DNA from: Oscillospiraceae bacterium
GTDB taxonomy: Bacteria > Bacillota > Clostridia > Oscillospirales > Oscillospiraceae
DNA length: 26,708 nt
Reading direction: 5' to 3'
Assembly: GCA_020025655.1 (NCBI GenBank)
Contig: JAHHRR010000022.1
Span: 1-26,708, forward strand
Shown here in pieces: positions 15,896-23,722 of this stretch (its first letter is position 1; each line of letters starts with the position of its first letter). The translations under genes and the position numbers were made by a program. A model generated the notes under the pieces. That model was given only the letters and a program-made list of their open reading frames with translations. It was not told the origin of the DNA and did not search any database.

Positions 15896-16987
15896 TCAGT
15901 AGTTGGGATAGTTGAGCTTATTGTAGTTTATATCGGTATCACTGTAAGTTCTGTAATCAGTCAGATTAGGCCAGAAAGCAAAGTTTCTGCGGATTGCAGC
16001 ATTTCTTTCTGTTGAACGCCAGCCGCTGTCACAGGAGTGAATATTGCCGTCATAGAACACCATATAGGCATCAGGCATTTTTTCCTGCCATTCAAGAAAT
16101 TCCTCAGAGCTTACACCGGAATACTTGACCATAAGAAAACGCATATCGGGCATATTTTCAAGGAAGTCAAGCTCAGTAAGGTGATCGCAATAGCAGAGGT
16201 TCAGGTCCTGAAGCTTGGTGAGGCTGTTAAGGAAGGAATAATCCTCGACGTTGTGGTTCATGAAGAACTCGAGATATACAAGGTTTTCAAGATTTGCAAG
16301 AGGACTTGCATCCACAAGGTTGGGGTTATCGGCAATAATAAGGACTTCAAGCTCTTTAAGCTGACCTATAAGAGTGAGGTCGGTTACATTATTATGACCG
16401 ATATCAAGTGCCTTCAGGTGCTTGCAATACTTAAACATCGGGTAAAACTCTTCATCGGTGAAACGGTGATAGTTTATGTCACGCAGGGATGAATAGCACT
16501 GAATATCAGTGCGGATTCTCCAGCCGTCGTGAATAAATTCCCAGTAATAAAATGCGTCGGGATTTATCTCATAATATCTGTCCAGATCTTCAATGGTTGC
16601 CTCGGTGTCGATAACATCAATATAGTTGAGCTTGGGCAGATAGCGAATTGCATCCTCCAGACCTTCAAGCTGAGTTGCCTTGAGCTGCTCGGCAGTATTG
16701 GGATATACTTTGCCCTCAAACTCGTAGTTCCAGCTTACCTCGCAGTCAGGTCTCTTGTTGTACAGCTCAAGCATGGCGGCATATTCCTTGCTTGCTGTGC
16801 CGTCAATGTGCTTTAAGCTGGGAATATCAGCAAGAGCGAGAATTTCTTCTGCTGTTTCATCCGTAATAGTGTATTCAACAGGAGCGGGGGTAGGCTCAGG
16901 CGTGGGGGCCGGTGCAGGCTCTCCGCAGGCGCAAAGCAAAAGCATAAGAGCCAAAACCAGAATTGAATAATAAAGTTTCTTTTTCAT
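15896..16987 (-). CDS. Leucine-rich-repeat surface lipoprotein
   Basis: Predicted lipoprotein of 363 residues. A signal peptide with lipobox LCAC places the lipid on Cys21, followed by a Pro-rich spacer (22-37). An irregular leading region (40-165) precedes about four leucine-rich repeats between 188 and 290, of the type L-x-x-L-x-x-L-x-I-x-x-N (for example LKALDIGHNN, LEVLIIADNP, LVYLEFFMNH, LQDLNLCYCD). The C-terminal tail is rich in Tyr and Asn. LRR surfaces usually bind proteins or glycans, so a binding role outside the cell is likely; the partner is unknown. It is last of three genes, 24 bases after the upstream stop, with an AAAGGAG site. Confidence 0.8.
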   Translation of the reverse strand: MKKKLYYSILVLALMLLLCACGEPAPAPTPEPTPAPVEYTITDETAEEILALADIPSLKHIDGTASKEYAAMLELYNKRPDCEVSWNYEFEGKVYPNTAEQLKATQLEGLEDAIRYLPKLNYIDVIDTEATIEDLDRYYEINPDAFYYWEFIHDGWRIRTDIQCYSSLRDINYHRFTDEEFYPMFKYCKHLKALDIGHNNVTDLTLIGQLKELEVLIIADNPNLVDASPLANLENLVYLEFFMNHNVEDYSFLNSLTKLQDLNLCYCDHLTELDFLENMPDMRFLMVKYSGVSSEEFLEWQEKMPDAYMVFYDGNIHSCDSGWRSTERNAAIRRNFAFWPNLTDYRTYSDTDINYNKLNYPNY

Positions 16988-17011
16988 GTTGCTCCTTTCA
17001 GTTTACCGTTA

Positions 17012-18166
17012 TCAGTAGTTGAACATTGCCTCGGCAAGATAGGTTTCACCATAGGGAACCACAGCAAGCCTTATGTTGTTCTCTTCCTGAACAGGATTTG
17101 CTCTGGCAAGAGTTTCGGTGATGTAGGTTATATCTACTATATAAACATCATCGAATTTTGCACAGATGTTAATTTCATTTGAAAGAATATCACAGGAATA
17201 TATTGTGGAGTAGCCGAAGCTGCCCATTGCCTGCTGCAAACGGTTTTCCAGCTGGCTGCCGGGAACAGTCAAATAACGAGCATTGTTGTAGTTTGCAAAC
17301 CAGGAACCGTTAAGGTTTGCAGCATAGGTTACATAGCGGCGGACAAATTCATCAGTGAATTCCTTTATATCGGCCACGGTTTCCTCTGAGCAGTTGCTGA
17401 GGAAGTCTGCTTCGGATAATTCATCGGTGTTGACTTCATTTCCGTCAGCGTCTAAAACTCTGAGGTTTTCCTCGCCTATATATTTACCGCTTTCGTATTT
17501 TGTAAGTCTGGGAAGATTATCGTAGTACGCATAGAAGTTTGAGAGAGTATCATACTCGATGGCATCCTCAACGATGTACTGACTGTCAAGCTCGTGACCG
17601 TTAACAAATACTGAGTAATCATCTGGCAGGACCAGAGTATGAGAATTTGCCAGATCAGAAAAGTCAAATTCATCATGTTCAACCTTCCAGAAGGTTAAAC
17701 CAAAGGGATGCTTGTCAAGTGCGCTGAGATATACAGTGCCTAAAACTTCATCATTGTAGGTGAGTATGTAGGCGGGACTCTCAGGGGTACTGAGCTTGCT
17801 GGATTTGCCGTATTTGATATCAGGCAGAATCTGCATTATATAATCCTTGCTTTCTTCACGGGTCTGGAGATTTTCGTCCAGAATATCAAGAGCGGCAAGG
17901 CAGCTTTCATTAAGACCCTCAGACTGAATCTCAGCCAGATAGTCCTTTATACAGGTTAAAGGACGAGAATGCTCATAGGCGTTAAGGAAGCCGTAAAGTA
18001 TAAGTAGTGCCACAAGTGCGATTATGATGAGGGCAGCGGAATAGATGAGCAGGCCCTTTGTAAAAGCAGAGCATTTTTTCCTGACCGCAGTCTGCTCAGA
18101 GCAGGAGACTGCATCTGCGCTGCCTGTAAGCTCAGCCTTGCTGGTTTTTGTGCTTCTTTTAGCCAT
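17012..18166 (-). CDS. Single-pass membrane protein of unknown function
   Basis: I do not recognise a family. The 384-residue protein has a basic, Ser/Thr-rich cytosolic N terminus (1-37), one membrane helix (about 38-60) and a long acidic extracytoplasmic region rich in Tyr, Asp, Glu and Asn. This region seems to have two parts, about 70-205 and 270-384, separated by an acidic stretch; each mixes helices and strands in a way that recalls small NTF2-like or SBP-like folds, but this is only an impression. Its ATG overlaps the end of the upstream glycosidase-family gene by 8 bases, with GGAGGG upstream, so the two are translationally linked and probably act at the same place. Confidence 0.75.
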   Translation of the reverse strand: MAKRSTKTSKAELTGSADAVSCSEQTAVRKKCSAFTKGLLIYSAALIIIALVALLILYGFLNAYEHSRPLTCIKDYLAEIQSEGLNESCLAALDILDENLQTREESKDYIMQILPDIKYGKSSKLSTPESPAYILTYNDEVLGTVYLSALDKHPFGLTFWKVEHDEFDFSDLANSHTLVLPDDYSVFVNGHELDSQYIVEDAIEYDTLSNFYAYYDNLPRLTKYESGKYIGEENLRVLDADGNEVNTDELSEADFLSNCSEETVADIKEFTDEFVRRYVTYAANLNGSWFANYNNARYLTVPGSQLENRLQQAMGSFGYSTIYSCDILSNEINICAKFDDVYIVDITYITETLARANPVQEENNIRLAVVPYGETYLAEAMFNY

Positions 18167-19229
18167 TTCTTCTTACTCCCTCCTTTAATACTACAAAGCT
18201 TGTGGGAATGTCTCTTATGCCTATTACAGAGGCACAGTTATTTATGTATTCTCCGTTATACCACATGAGACTGGAGGAACCGCCGTCCAGATTGCAGGCA
18301 TTGACAGCTCCGAATTCAAGCATTACATCTGCCTCATCCTGAAATGTTGCGCCGAGGCTTGTAGCCTGTCTGCCTTCTATAACAAGAAGCAGAATTGCGC
18401 CGTCAGAACGCTGACCGATTGCGGTGCGGGGGTTAAGGCCGCTGACAAGAGAATCTGGGTCTAAAGCTTCACCGTTAGATACAAGAACAGGTCCGTATCC
18501 TGTGCCCTGCTGAATATCCCATTCTTCAATCTGACTTGTGGAGGTAAATCCCACGTGCAGAATATAATCACTGTCTATACCTACAAAACCGGGACCTACA
18601 CCGATATCGCCGCAATATGTTTTGCCGTCGACAACAACTGCGCTGTTGGGCATACTTCCGTTGCCCTGACCGTTGGGGTCGGCAAAGCCGCCGCCGTTTA
18701 TTGCGGCTACTGCATCGTTCATGATTGCAAATTCCTCAACAGTGTAGCCTCTGCCGCCCAGTGCGCCGGGAACACAGCCGAGAACAACTCTGGAGGGGTC
18801 AAGCACAATCATCATTTTTCCTACATAGCTTTCACCGGCAACAGGGACGATAATAATACCGTCGTTGTCGTCGTCGGTATAGCCCCACTGATCGGTTACC
18901 GGGCCGTCACCATTTGCAGAGGGCTGGTTAAACTCGATAAGAGAGGTATCTGTACCCTGAATGTCCTCTGCGGGACGAGCCTCGATAGCTGCGATTTCTT
19001 CTTCTGATAAGAACATATCAGCAAGAAAACCTACTGCACTTGTTTCTCTTACCGAAAGAACAAAAAGGTTTCTTGCAGCTTCTGAGGGACCCTTGCAGAT
19101 CATAAACATTGCAAAATATAGGAAAAGGACAATTAAAAACAGGGTAAGAAATAAAACACCCAGACCCCGTAATATGTATTTTCCTGTTTTGCGCAGCACG
19201 ACTCCTTTGGCTTTTTCTGATTTTTCCAT
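18159..19229 (-). CDS. Phosphodiester glycosidase-family (NAGPA-like) membrane protein
   Basis: Membrane-anchored protein of 356 residues with a basic N terminus, one helix (about 20-44) and an external catalytic-type domain (about 125-350). Family marks are AINGGGF (176-182), YGPVLVSNG (245-253), LNPRTAIGQR (265-274) and NLDGGSSS (313-320), as in the NAGPA/DUF2233 family whose best-known members remove GlcNAc from phosphodiester-linked sugars. Bacterial members are thought to act on cell-wall or capsule glycans, but the substrate here is unknown. An AAGGTGG site precedes the ATG. It is first of three genes, all predicted to face outward, suggesting a common envelope task. Confidence 0.85.
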   Translation of the reverse strand: MEKSEKAKGVVLRKTGKYILRGLGVLFLTLFLIVLFLYFAMFMICKGPSEAARNLFVLSVRETSAVGFLADMFLSEEEIAAIEARPAEDIQGTDTSLIEFNQPSANGDGPVTDQWGYTDDDNDGIIIVPVAGESYVGKMMIVLDPSRVVLGCVPGALGGRGYTVEEFAIMNDAVAAINGGGFADPNGQGNGSMPNSAVVVDGKTYCGDIGVGPGFVGIDSDYILHVGFTSTSQIEEWDIQQGTGYGPVLVSNGEALDPDSLVSGLNPRTAIGQRSDGAILLLVIEGRQATSLGATFQDEADVMLEFGAVNACNLDGGSSSLMWYNGEYINNCASVIGIRDIPTSFVVLKEGVRRNG

Positions 19230-19361
19230 ATAATACCACCTTCATAATACCGGCAAAGGTATTTAATAATGTACAAAAGTGTAATGCCTGAAACTGCCTT
19301 GAATTATCGACAGAAAAATGGAAATTAAATCCATAACAGGCAAATATTAACATACGAGCTA

Positions 19362-19390
19362 AGTATAACAGAATTACTATAACAAAACAA
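19362..19390 (-). promoter_or_regulatory. Candidate promoter of the glycosidase/LRR operon
   Basis: Minus strand TTGTTT (19385-19390), 17-bp spacer and TATACT (19362-19367), with a TGT extended -10. It implies a leader of about 125 bases. The leader and the rest of 19230-19480 show no structure that I can name. Confidence 0.45.
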
Positions 19391-19485
19391 TGTAATATTT
19401 GATTTATAAGCAAAATATCATGTATTATACTCTTGAATAGAAAAAGAGACGCATAGCTTAGCCTAAAAAATCATAATATAAAAGA

Positions 19486-19518
19486 AAAAGCGACAACTTC
19501 AAAGAAGTTGTCGCTTTT
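19486..19518 (-). terminator. Terminator of the tRNA-Met/tRNA-Glu unit
   Basis: Perfect 15-bp stem AAAAGCGACAACTTC (19486-19500) with its complement (19504-19518) and a 3-base loop. On the minus strand it directly follows the CCA end of tRNA-Glu and ends in a T-rich tail. Confidence 0.9.
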
Positions 19519-19592
19519 GGTGACCCGTACGGGACTTGAACCCATGTTACCGCCGTGAAAGGGCGGTGTCTTAACCACTTGACCAACGGGCC
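19518..19592 (-). tRNA. tRNA-Glu (anticodon TTC)
   Basis: A 75-base cloverleaf with encoded CCA. The acceptor stem GGCCCGT pairs with ACGGGTC (one G-T wobble). The anticodon stem CCGCC/GGCGG encloses a loop with TTC, and the T arm contains GTTCAAGTC. It lies downstream of tRNA-Met on the same strand, with the terminator immediately after. Confidence 0.95.
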
Positions 19593-19626
19593 ATTTGAAA
19601 GGCGCAGATTTTGCTGCGCCTTTATT

Positions 19627-19703
19627 TGGTAGCGGCACCTGGATTCGAACCGGGGACACTGCGGGTATGAACCGCATGCTCTAGCCAACTGAGCTATGCC
19701 GCC
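19627..19703 (-). tRNA. tRNA-Met (anticodon CAT)
   Basis: A 77-base cloverleaf with encoded CCA and acceptor GGCGGCA pairing with TGCCGCT (terminal G-T wobble). Anticodon stem TGCGG/CCGCA with loop TTCATAC gives CAT; the T arm has GGTTCGAATCC. The G1-T72 wobble and lack of the initiator stem features favour elongator Met; a CAT-reading Ile tRNA (lysidine type) cannot be fully excluded by eye. Confidence 0.92.
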
Positions 19704-19728
19704 AAATACTGCTCAAACAGCAATACGA

Positions 19729-19757
19729 ATTCTACCAGAGGATGCGCACTTTGTCAA
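19729..19757 (-). promoter_or_regulatory. Strong promoter of the tRNA-Met/tRNA-Glu unit
   Basis: Minus strand consensus TTGACA (19752-19757), 17-bp spacer and TAGAAT (19729-19734), 25 bases before the first tRNA base. Confidence 0.85.
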
Positions 19758-19838
19758 CACTAAATTTCAACTTTTTTAAAAAAATTTTTAAAAACAGCCT
19801 CCGGTCTTTATTATTATCGGTGGGAGCGAAAAATAGTC

Positions 19839-19867
19839 TTGAATTTATACCCTGTGTGTGCTATTAT
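19839..19867 (+). promoter_or_regulatory. Promoter of tRNA-Val
   Basis: TTGAAT (19839-19844), 17-bp spacer and TATTAT (19862-19867) with a TGC extended -10, 11 bases before the tRNA. Confidence 0.75.
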
Positions 19868-19878
19868 AAATAAGCTTT

Positions 19879-19955
19879 GGAGGGTTAGCTCAGCTGGTTA
19901 GAGCGTCCGCCTCACACGCGGAAGGTCGACGGTTCGAGTCCGTCATTCTCCACCA
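19879..19955 (+). tRNA. tRNA-Val (anticodon CAC)
   Basis: A 77-base cloverleaf with encoded CCA. The acceptor GGAGGGT pairs with ATTCTCC (two G-T wobbles). Anticodon stem TCCGC/GCGGA has a loop with CAC, and the T arm has GGTTCGAGTCC. It has its own promoter and terminator. Confidence 0.95.
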
Positions 19956-19987
19956 GACCTGAACATTTTTGTTCGGGTCTTTTTTTA
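19955..19987 (+). terminator. Terminator of tRNA-Val
   Basis: An 11-bp stem AGACCTGAACA (19955-19965) with its complement (19970-19980; one T-G wobble), loop TTTT, then a run of T. It begins at the final A of the encoded CCA. Confidence 0.92.
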
Positions 19988-20202
19988 TTTTCCGGTAAAA
20001 GTCCGAGAGCCTGAAAAGGTTAAAACAATAACAAAAAGTTATGTGCAGATAGCCGGATGTCAGTGAGACTGACACACGAAAAATAACTAAATCAAATGCA
20101 AAATTTCGACAGAAATTAAAATCTAGCTTAATGTAGATGCATAATCACAAAAAATTCGTCAATTTGCAACTTATTGTTTGCCCAATATCAGCACTTTGTT
20201 TA

Positions 20203-20231
20203 TTGACGTAAAAAAGTATAAATGTTACAAT
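20203..20231 (+). promoter_or_regulatory. Promoter upstream of the P-loop ATPase gene
   Basis: TTGACG (20203-20208), 17-bp spacer and TACAAT (20226-20231), 37 bases before the start codon. It may drive the whole ATPase-oxidoreductase operon, since no terminator is seen between these genes. Confidence 0.75.
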
Positions 20232-20268
20232 GATAGCTGTAATAATTTGAGTAGCGAGGCTGAGCAGT

Positions 20269-21006
20269 ATGAAAAAAATTTATGTTCTAATCGGCAACTA
20301 CGGCAGCGGCAAAACTGAGCTTGCACTCAACTTTGCATTTAAAGCAGCTGAGACCGGCCGTACTGAGCTTATCGACCTTGATATGGTAAATACTTACTTC
20401 AGACTTACCGAACGCGGTAAGATGACTAAGATGAAGGAAATCCGCCTTATTTCTCCTAACTATGCCTGCTCCGGTATTGAATCACTGTCTGTACCGGCCG
20501 AGGTTCACTCCGCTTTTGATATGGACTGGGATACCGTTGTGTTTGACGTCGGCGGCGATGCCGTCGGTGCTACTGCACTGGGCCGTTATCATCAGGACTT
20601 TATGGAGCTTGAGCCTGAACAGCTCGAGGTTCTGAACGTCGTCAATATCCGCCGTCCTCTTGCAGGTACTGTTGAAAAGATTATCAGACTTCAGGAAGAG
20701 ATGCAGGTTCATTCCCGCCTTAAAATCAGCGGAATGATAAATAATACAAACCTTGCCGAAATGACTTCTCCCGAGGAACTGAGAGACGGCTATGAAATCA
20801 TAAAAGAGGTTTCCGAAAAGACAGGAGTTCCTGTACTTTATACTTCCGGCAAAAAGGAAATGCTTGATATTTTCCTTGCTGAAAACCATGATCCCAAATA
20901 TGTTGGAGAGCCCCTTTATATAGATACCTATATGAAGCGTGACTGGGCAAGCTGGATTGACAGCCTTAAAGATATTCAGCATCCCATGCAGGGCGGCGCC
21001 CACTAA
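20269..21006 (+). CDS. P-loop ATP-binding protein linked to 2-oxoacid oxidoreductase
   Basis: Protein of 245 residues with an N-terminal Walker A, IGNYGSGKTELAL, with Lys15 and Thr16, a LIDLDMVNTYF stretch (35-45) typical of ParA/MinD/CobQ-like folds, and a VVFDVGGDAVGATALGRY segment (near 89-106) as the Walker B-like region. It is soluble, without membrane or DNA-binding segments. No named family is certain. It lies 74 bases before the ferredoxin gene of the oxidoreductase operon, downstream of a good promoter. Plausible roles are assembly or regulation of the enzyme complex or delivery of a cofactor, but this is guesswork from location. The site before the ATG is weak (GAGG at about 10 bases). 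Confidence 0.7.
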   Translation: MKKIYVLIGNYGSGKTELALNFAFKAAETGRTELIDLDMVNTYFRLTERGKMTKMKEIRLISPNYACSGIESLSVPAEVHSAFDMDWDTVVFDVGGDAVGATALGRYHQDFMELEPEQLEVLNVVNIRRPLAGTVEKIIRLQEEMQVHSRLKISGMINNTNLAEMTSPEELRDGYEIIKEVSEKTGVPVLYTSGKKEMLDIFLAENHDPKYVGEPLYIDTYMKRDWASWIDSLKDIQHPMQGGAH

Positions 21007-21080
21007 TTCGTTTTTCCCCGCATAAGCGCGGAATTATATATTTTAAGAAGTCAAAAAAATTTTAGAAAAGAGGTAAAATC

Positions 21081-21290
21081 ATGGTAAAGGTGACAATCAA
21101 TGAGATTGTTTGTAAGGGCTGTGGTCTGTGTGTCAGAGCATGTCCTAAGAACGTACTCGCCCTTTCCAAGACCAAGCTCAATGCAAAGGGCTACCACCCC
21201 GCAGAGGTAGCAGACCCCGACGCTTGTATAGGCTGCGCATCCTGCGCACGTACCTGCCCGGATGTTGCTATCCGTATAGAAAAGCTTTAA
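21081..21290 (+). CDS. 2-oxoacid:ferredoxin oxidoreductase delta subunit (2[4Fe-4S] ferredoxin)
   Basis: Electron-carrier subunit of 69 residues. It binds two 4Fe-4S clusters through C11-x2-C14-x2-C17-x3-C21-P and C49-x2-C52-x2-C55-x3-C59-P. It passes electrons from the catalytic alpha/beta subunits to free ferredoxin. It is first of four genes in the order delta, alpha, beta, gamma, 13 bases before alpha. AGAGG lies about 9 bases before the ATG. Confidence 0.92.
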   Translation: MVKVTINEIVCKGCGLCVRACPKNVLALSKTKLNAKGYHPAEVADPDACIGCASCARTCPDVAIRIEKL

Positions 21291-21303
21291 GGAGGAACAA
21301 AAA

Positions 21304-22383
21304 ATGGCATTGACTCTTATGAAGGGTAGCGAAGCTATCGCAGAGGCCGCAATTCGTGCCGGCGCTCGTTTCTTCTTCGGCTATCCTATAACCCCGCAGA
21401 CAGAGATTCCTGAATATATGTCTGCACGTATGCCCGAGGTCGACGGATGCTTCCTGCAGGCCGAGAGCGAAGTAGCAGCAATCAATATGGTATACGGTGC
21501 AGCCGCAACCGGCGCACGTGTTATCACTTCTTCTTCCAGCCCCGGCGTCAGCCTGAAGCAGGAAGGTATTTCCTACTGTGCAGGTGCACAGCTGCCCTGC
21601 GTTATTCTTAACGTAATGCGTGGCGGCCCCGGTCTGGGTAACATTCAGGCTTCTCAGGGCGACTACTTCCAGGGCGTTAAGGGCGGCGGTAACGGTGACT
21701 ACCACCTGCTTACCTACGCACCCTCTTCCGTTCAGGAAGCTATTGATATTATGATGTTTGCTTTCGATAAGGCAGAAAAGTATCGTATGCCCGTTCTCTT
21801 CCTGGCTGATGGTATCATCGCTCAGATGATGGAGCCTGTTGAGATGCCCGAGATGGTTGACTACAAGGTTGACCCCGAGAAGAAGCCCTGGGCCTGCACC
21901 GGCTGGAAGCCCGGTGACGATCCTGCAAAGAGAGCTGTCATCAACTCCCTTTACATTGATACCGAAGATCTGGCTGTACATAACGATCGCCTGCAGGCTG
22001 TTTATGCCGAGGCAAAGAAGAACGAGCAGATGTGGGAAACCTATATGTGCGATGACGCAGAGTTCGTTATCACCGCTTTCGGTACTGTTGCACGTATTGC
22101 AAGAACTGCTGTCGATGAGCTGCGTGAAGAAGGCTACAAAGTCGGCCTGTTCCGCCCCATCGCTGTTTGGCCCTATCCCTACGACGCACTGCTTGAGACT
22201 GTTAAGCCTGAGCGTGTAAAGGGTATTCTGGACGTTGAAGTCAACGAAGGCCAGATGCTCGAGGATGTTAAGCTCGCTATCAACGGCATTAAGCCTGTTG
22301 AGTTCTTCGGTTACTGCGGTTCTCAGTTCCCCACTACCGACGAGATTAAGAACAAAATCCTCGAAATGAAGGAGGGTAAATAA
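21304..22383 (+). CDS. vorB: 2-oxoacid:ferredoxin oxidoreductase alpha subunit, VorB/KorA type
   Basis: Alpha subunit (359 residues) of the CoA-dependent enzyme that decarboxylates a 2-oxoacid oxidatively to acyl-CoA, reducing ferredoxin. The family motif GYPITPQTEI lies at 26-35, followed by the LQAESEVAAINMVYGAA stretch, SSSSPGVSLKQEGISY and VMRGGPGLGNIQ, and a C-terminal transketolase-like domain (about 250-350) with VNEGQML. Sequence flavour is closest to subunits annotated VorB (3-methyl-2-oxobutanoate, from valine), but 2-oxoglutarate or related acids are possible; motifs cannot settle the substrate. The stop abuts the beta ATG with no gap. An AAGGAGG site and biased codons suggest high expression. 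Confidence 0.9.
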   Translation: MALTLMKGSEAIAEAAIRAGARFFFGYPITPQTEIPEYMSARMPEVDGCFLQAESEVAAINMVYGAAATGARVITSSSSPGVSLKQEGISYCAGAQLPCVILNVMRGGPGLGNIQASQGDYFQGVKGGGNGDYHLLTYAPSSVQEAIDIMMFAFDKAEKYRMPVLFLADGIIAQMMEPVEMPEMVDYKVDPEKKPWACTGWKPGDDPAKRAVINSLYIDTEDLAVHNDRLQAVYAEAKKNEQMWETYMCDDAEFVITAFGTVARIARTAVDELREEGYKVGLFRPIAVWPYPYDALLETVKPERVKGILDVEVNEGQMLEDVKLAINGIKPVEFFGYCGSQFPTTDEIKNKILEMKEGK

Positions 22384-23130
22384 ATGTCTGTTGTATTTGA
22401 AAAGACTAAGCTTTTAACTGATAAGCCTTTCCACTACTGCCCCGGCTGCAACCATGGTATTATCCATCGTCTGGTAGCAGAGGTAATAGATGAAATGAAT
22501 CTGGACGGCGATGTAGTCGGTGTTGCACCTGTCGGCTGCTCCGTTTTCGCTTTCGATTACTTCAACTGCGATATGCTGGAGGCTGCTCACGGCCGTGCTC
22601 CTGCTGTTGCAACCGGTGTTAAGCGTGCAAAGCCCAACTCCATGGTATTTACCTACCAGGGCGATGGTGACCTTGCATCTATCGGTACTGCTGAGATCGT
22701 TCACGCTGCTCACCGTGGTGAGAAGATCGTCACCATCTTTGTTAACAATGCTATTTACGGTATGACCGGCGGTCAGATGGCTCCTACCACTCTGGTCGGC
22801 CAGAAGACCACCACTTCTCCTTACGGACGTAATGAGGACTGGTGCGGTGCTCCTATCAGAATGTCTGAGATGCTGGCACAGGTTCCCGGTTCCTACTACA
22901 TCGAGCGCTGCGCTGTTAACAACAATGCTAACATTATTAAGACCAAAGCTGCTATTAAGAAGGCATTCAAGTACCAGCAGGAAGGTAAGGGCTTCTGCAT
23001 GATCGAAGTTCTCTCTACCTGTCCTACCAACTGGGGTCTTAACCCTGTTGAAGCTATGAAGTGGCTCGAAGAGAACATGATCCCCTACTATCCTCTGGGT
23101 GTACATAAAGACAAGGGGGCTGAAAAGTAA
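22384..23130 (+). CDS. 2-oxoacid:ferredoxin oxidoreductase beta subunit (TPP-binding)
   Basis: Thiamine-pyrophosphate-binding catalytic subunit of 248 residues. An early C19-P-G-C22-N-H segment supplies cluster or structural cysteines. The TPP motif is complete, with GDGDLASIGT (93-102) and NNAIYGMTGGQ (121-131), which hold Mg2+ and the cofactor. It forms the active site with the alpha subunit. The ATG follows the alpha stop directly, with AAGGAGGG inside the end of alpha, and the stop overlaps the gamma ATG (TAATG). This is tight coupling that should keep subunit ratios equal. Confidence 0.93.
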   Translation: MSVVFEKTKLLTDKPFHYCPGCNHGIIHRLVAEVIDEMNLDGDVVGVAPVGCSVFAFDYFNCDMLEAAHGRAPAVATGVKRAKPNSMVFTYQGDGDLASIGTAEIVHAAHRGEKIVTIFVNNAIYGMTGGQMAPTTLVGQKTTTSPYGRNEDWCGAPIRMSEMLAQVPGSYYIERCAVNNNANIIKTKAAIKKAFKYQQEGKGFCMIEVLSTCPTNWGLNPVEAMKWLEENMIPYYPLGVHKDKGAEK

Positions 23131-23678
23131 TGAAAAAACAGTTTATTTTCGCTGGTTTCGGCGGTCAGGGTATGCTTCTTATAGGTAAGTTCCTGGCTAT
23201 GGCCTGCATGCTGGACGGCAAGCACGTTTCCTGGCTTCCTTCCTACGGCCCTGAGATGCGTGGCGGTACTGCTAACTGCTCCGTTATCGTAAGTGACGTT
23301 GAGGTTGGTTCTCCTATGGTACAGAGCGCAGATGCAATCGTTGCTATGAACCTGCCTTCTCTGCTCAAGTTCGAGAACTCCGTTAAGCCCGGTGGTGTTC
23401 TGGTTGTTAACAGCTCCATTATCGACCGCAAGGTTGAGCGCGATGATATCACTGTTGTTTACTGCGATACCAACAAGCTGGCAATGGAAGTCGGCAACCC
23501 CAAGGGTGCAAACGTTGCAATCCTCGGTGCTCTGATGGCTCATATGCCTATCGTTGATAACGATAAGATGTTTGAAGCTATCCGTATCGAGCTCGGCGAG
23601 AGAAAAGCCAAGTTCCTCGAAGGCAACAAGGCTGCTTTCAATGCCGGTTTTGCAGATGCACAGGCACAGATGAAGTAA
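23130..23678 (+). CDS. 2-oxoacid:ferredoxin oxidoreductase gamma subunit
   Basis: Gamma subunit of 182 residues, with a Rossmann-like start GFGGQGMLLIGK (9-20) and the family hallmark PSYGPEMRGGTANC (37-50), where CoA is thought to bind. It completes the alpha/beta/gamma/delta set. It starts within the beta stop codon (TAATG). The operon ends at a strong terminator 11 bases later. Four-subunit enzymes of this kind act in amino-acid fermentation and in carboxylation of acyl-CoA in strict anaerobes. Confidence 0.93.
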   Translation: MKKQFIFAGFGGQGMLLIGKFLAMACMLDGKHVSWLPSYGPEMRGGTANCSVIVSDVEVGSPMVQSADAIVAMNLPSLLKFENSVKPGGVLVVNSSIIDRKVERDDITVVYCDTNKLAMEVGNPKGANVAILGALMAHMPIVDNDKMFEAIRIELGERKAKFLEGNKAAFNAGFADAQAQMK

Positions 23679-23689
23679 ATAATTAAATT

Positions 23690-23722
23690 CAGAGCATGGT
23701 TTATACCATGCTCTGTTTTTTT
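23690..23722 (+). terminator. Terminator of the oxidoreductase operon
   Basis: An 11-bp stem CAGAGCATGGT (23690-23700) with its complement (23705-23715) around loop TTAT, then seven T. The T-run overlaps the stop codon of the convergent spoIIID gene; the minus-strand tail is poorer but may still help end that gene. Confidence 0.92.

Noticed and set aside
19890..20075. Minus-strand frame over tRNA-Val containing a DSNRRPSACEAD-like stretch
   Set aside because: This peptide is a well-known artefact of translating the complement of a tRNA gene.
21268..21981. Long antisense reading frame (237 codons) opposite the vorB gene
   Set aside because: It is a shadow of a highly expressed gene with strong codon bias. 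The antisense product has no family motifs and is a low-complexity mix, and the sense gene has clear motifs.
22414..23106. Antisense frame of 230 codons opposite the beta subunit
   Set aside because: Shadow of a TPP enzyme gene with complete motifs; no independent start signals.
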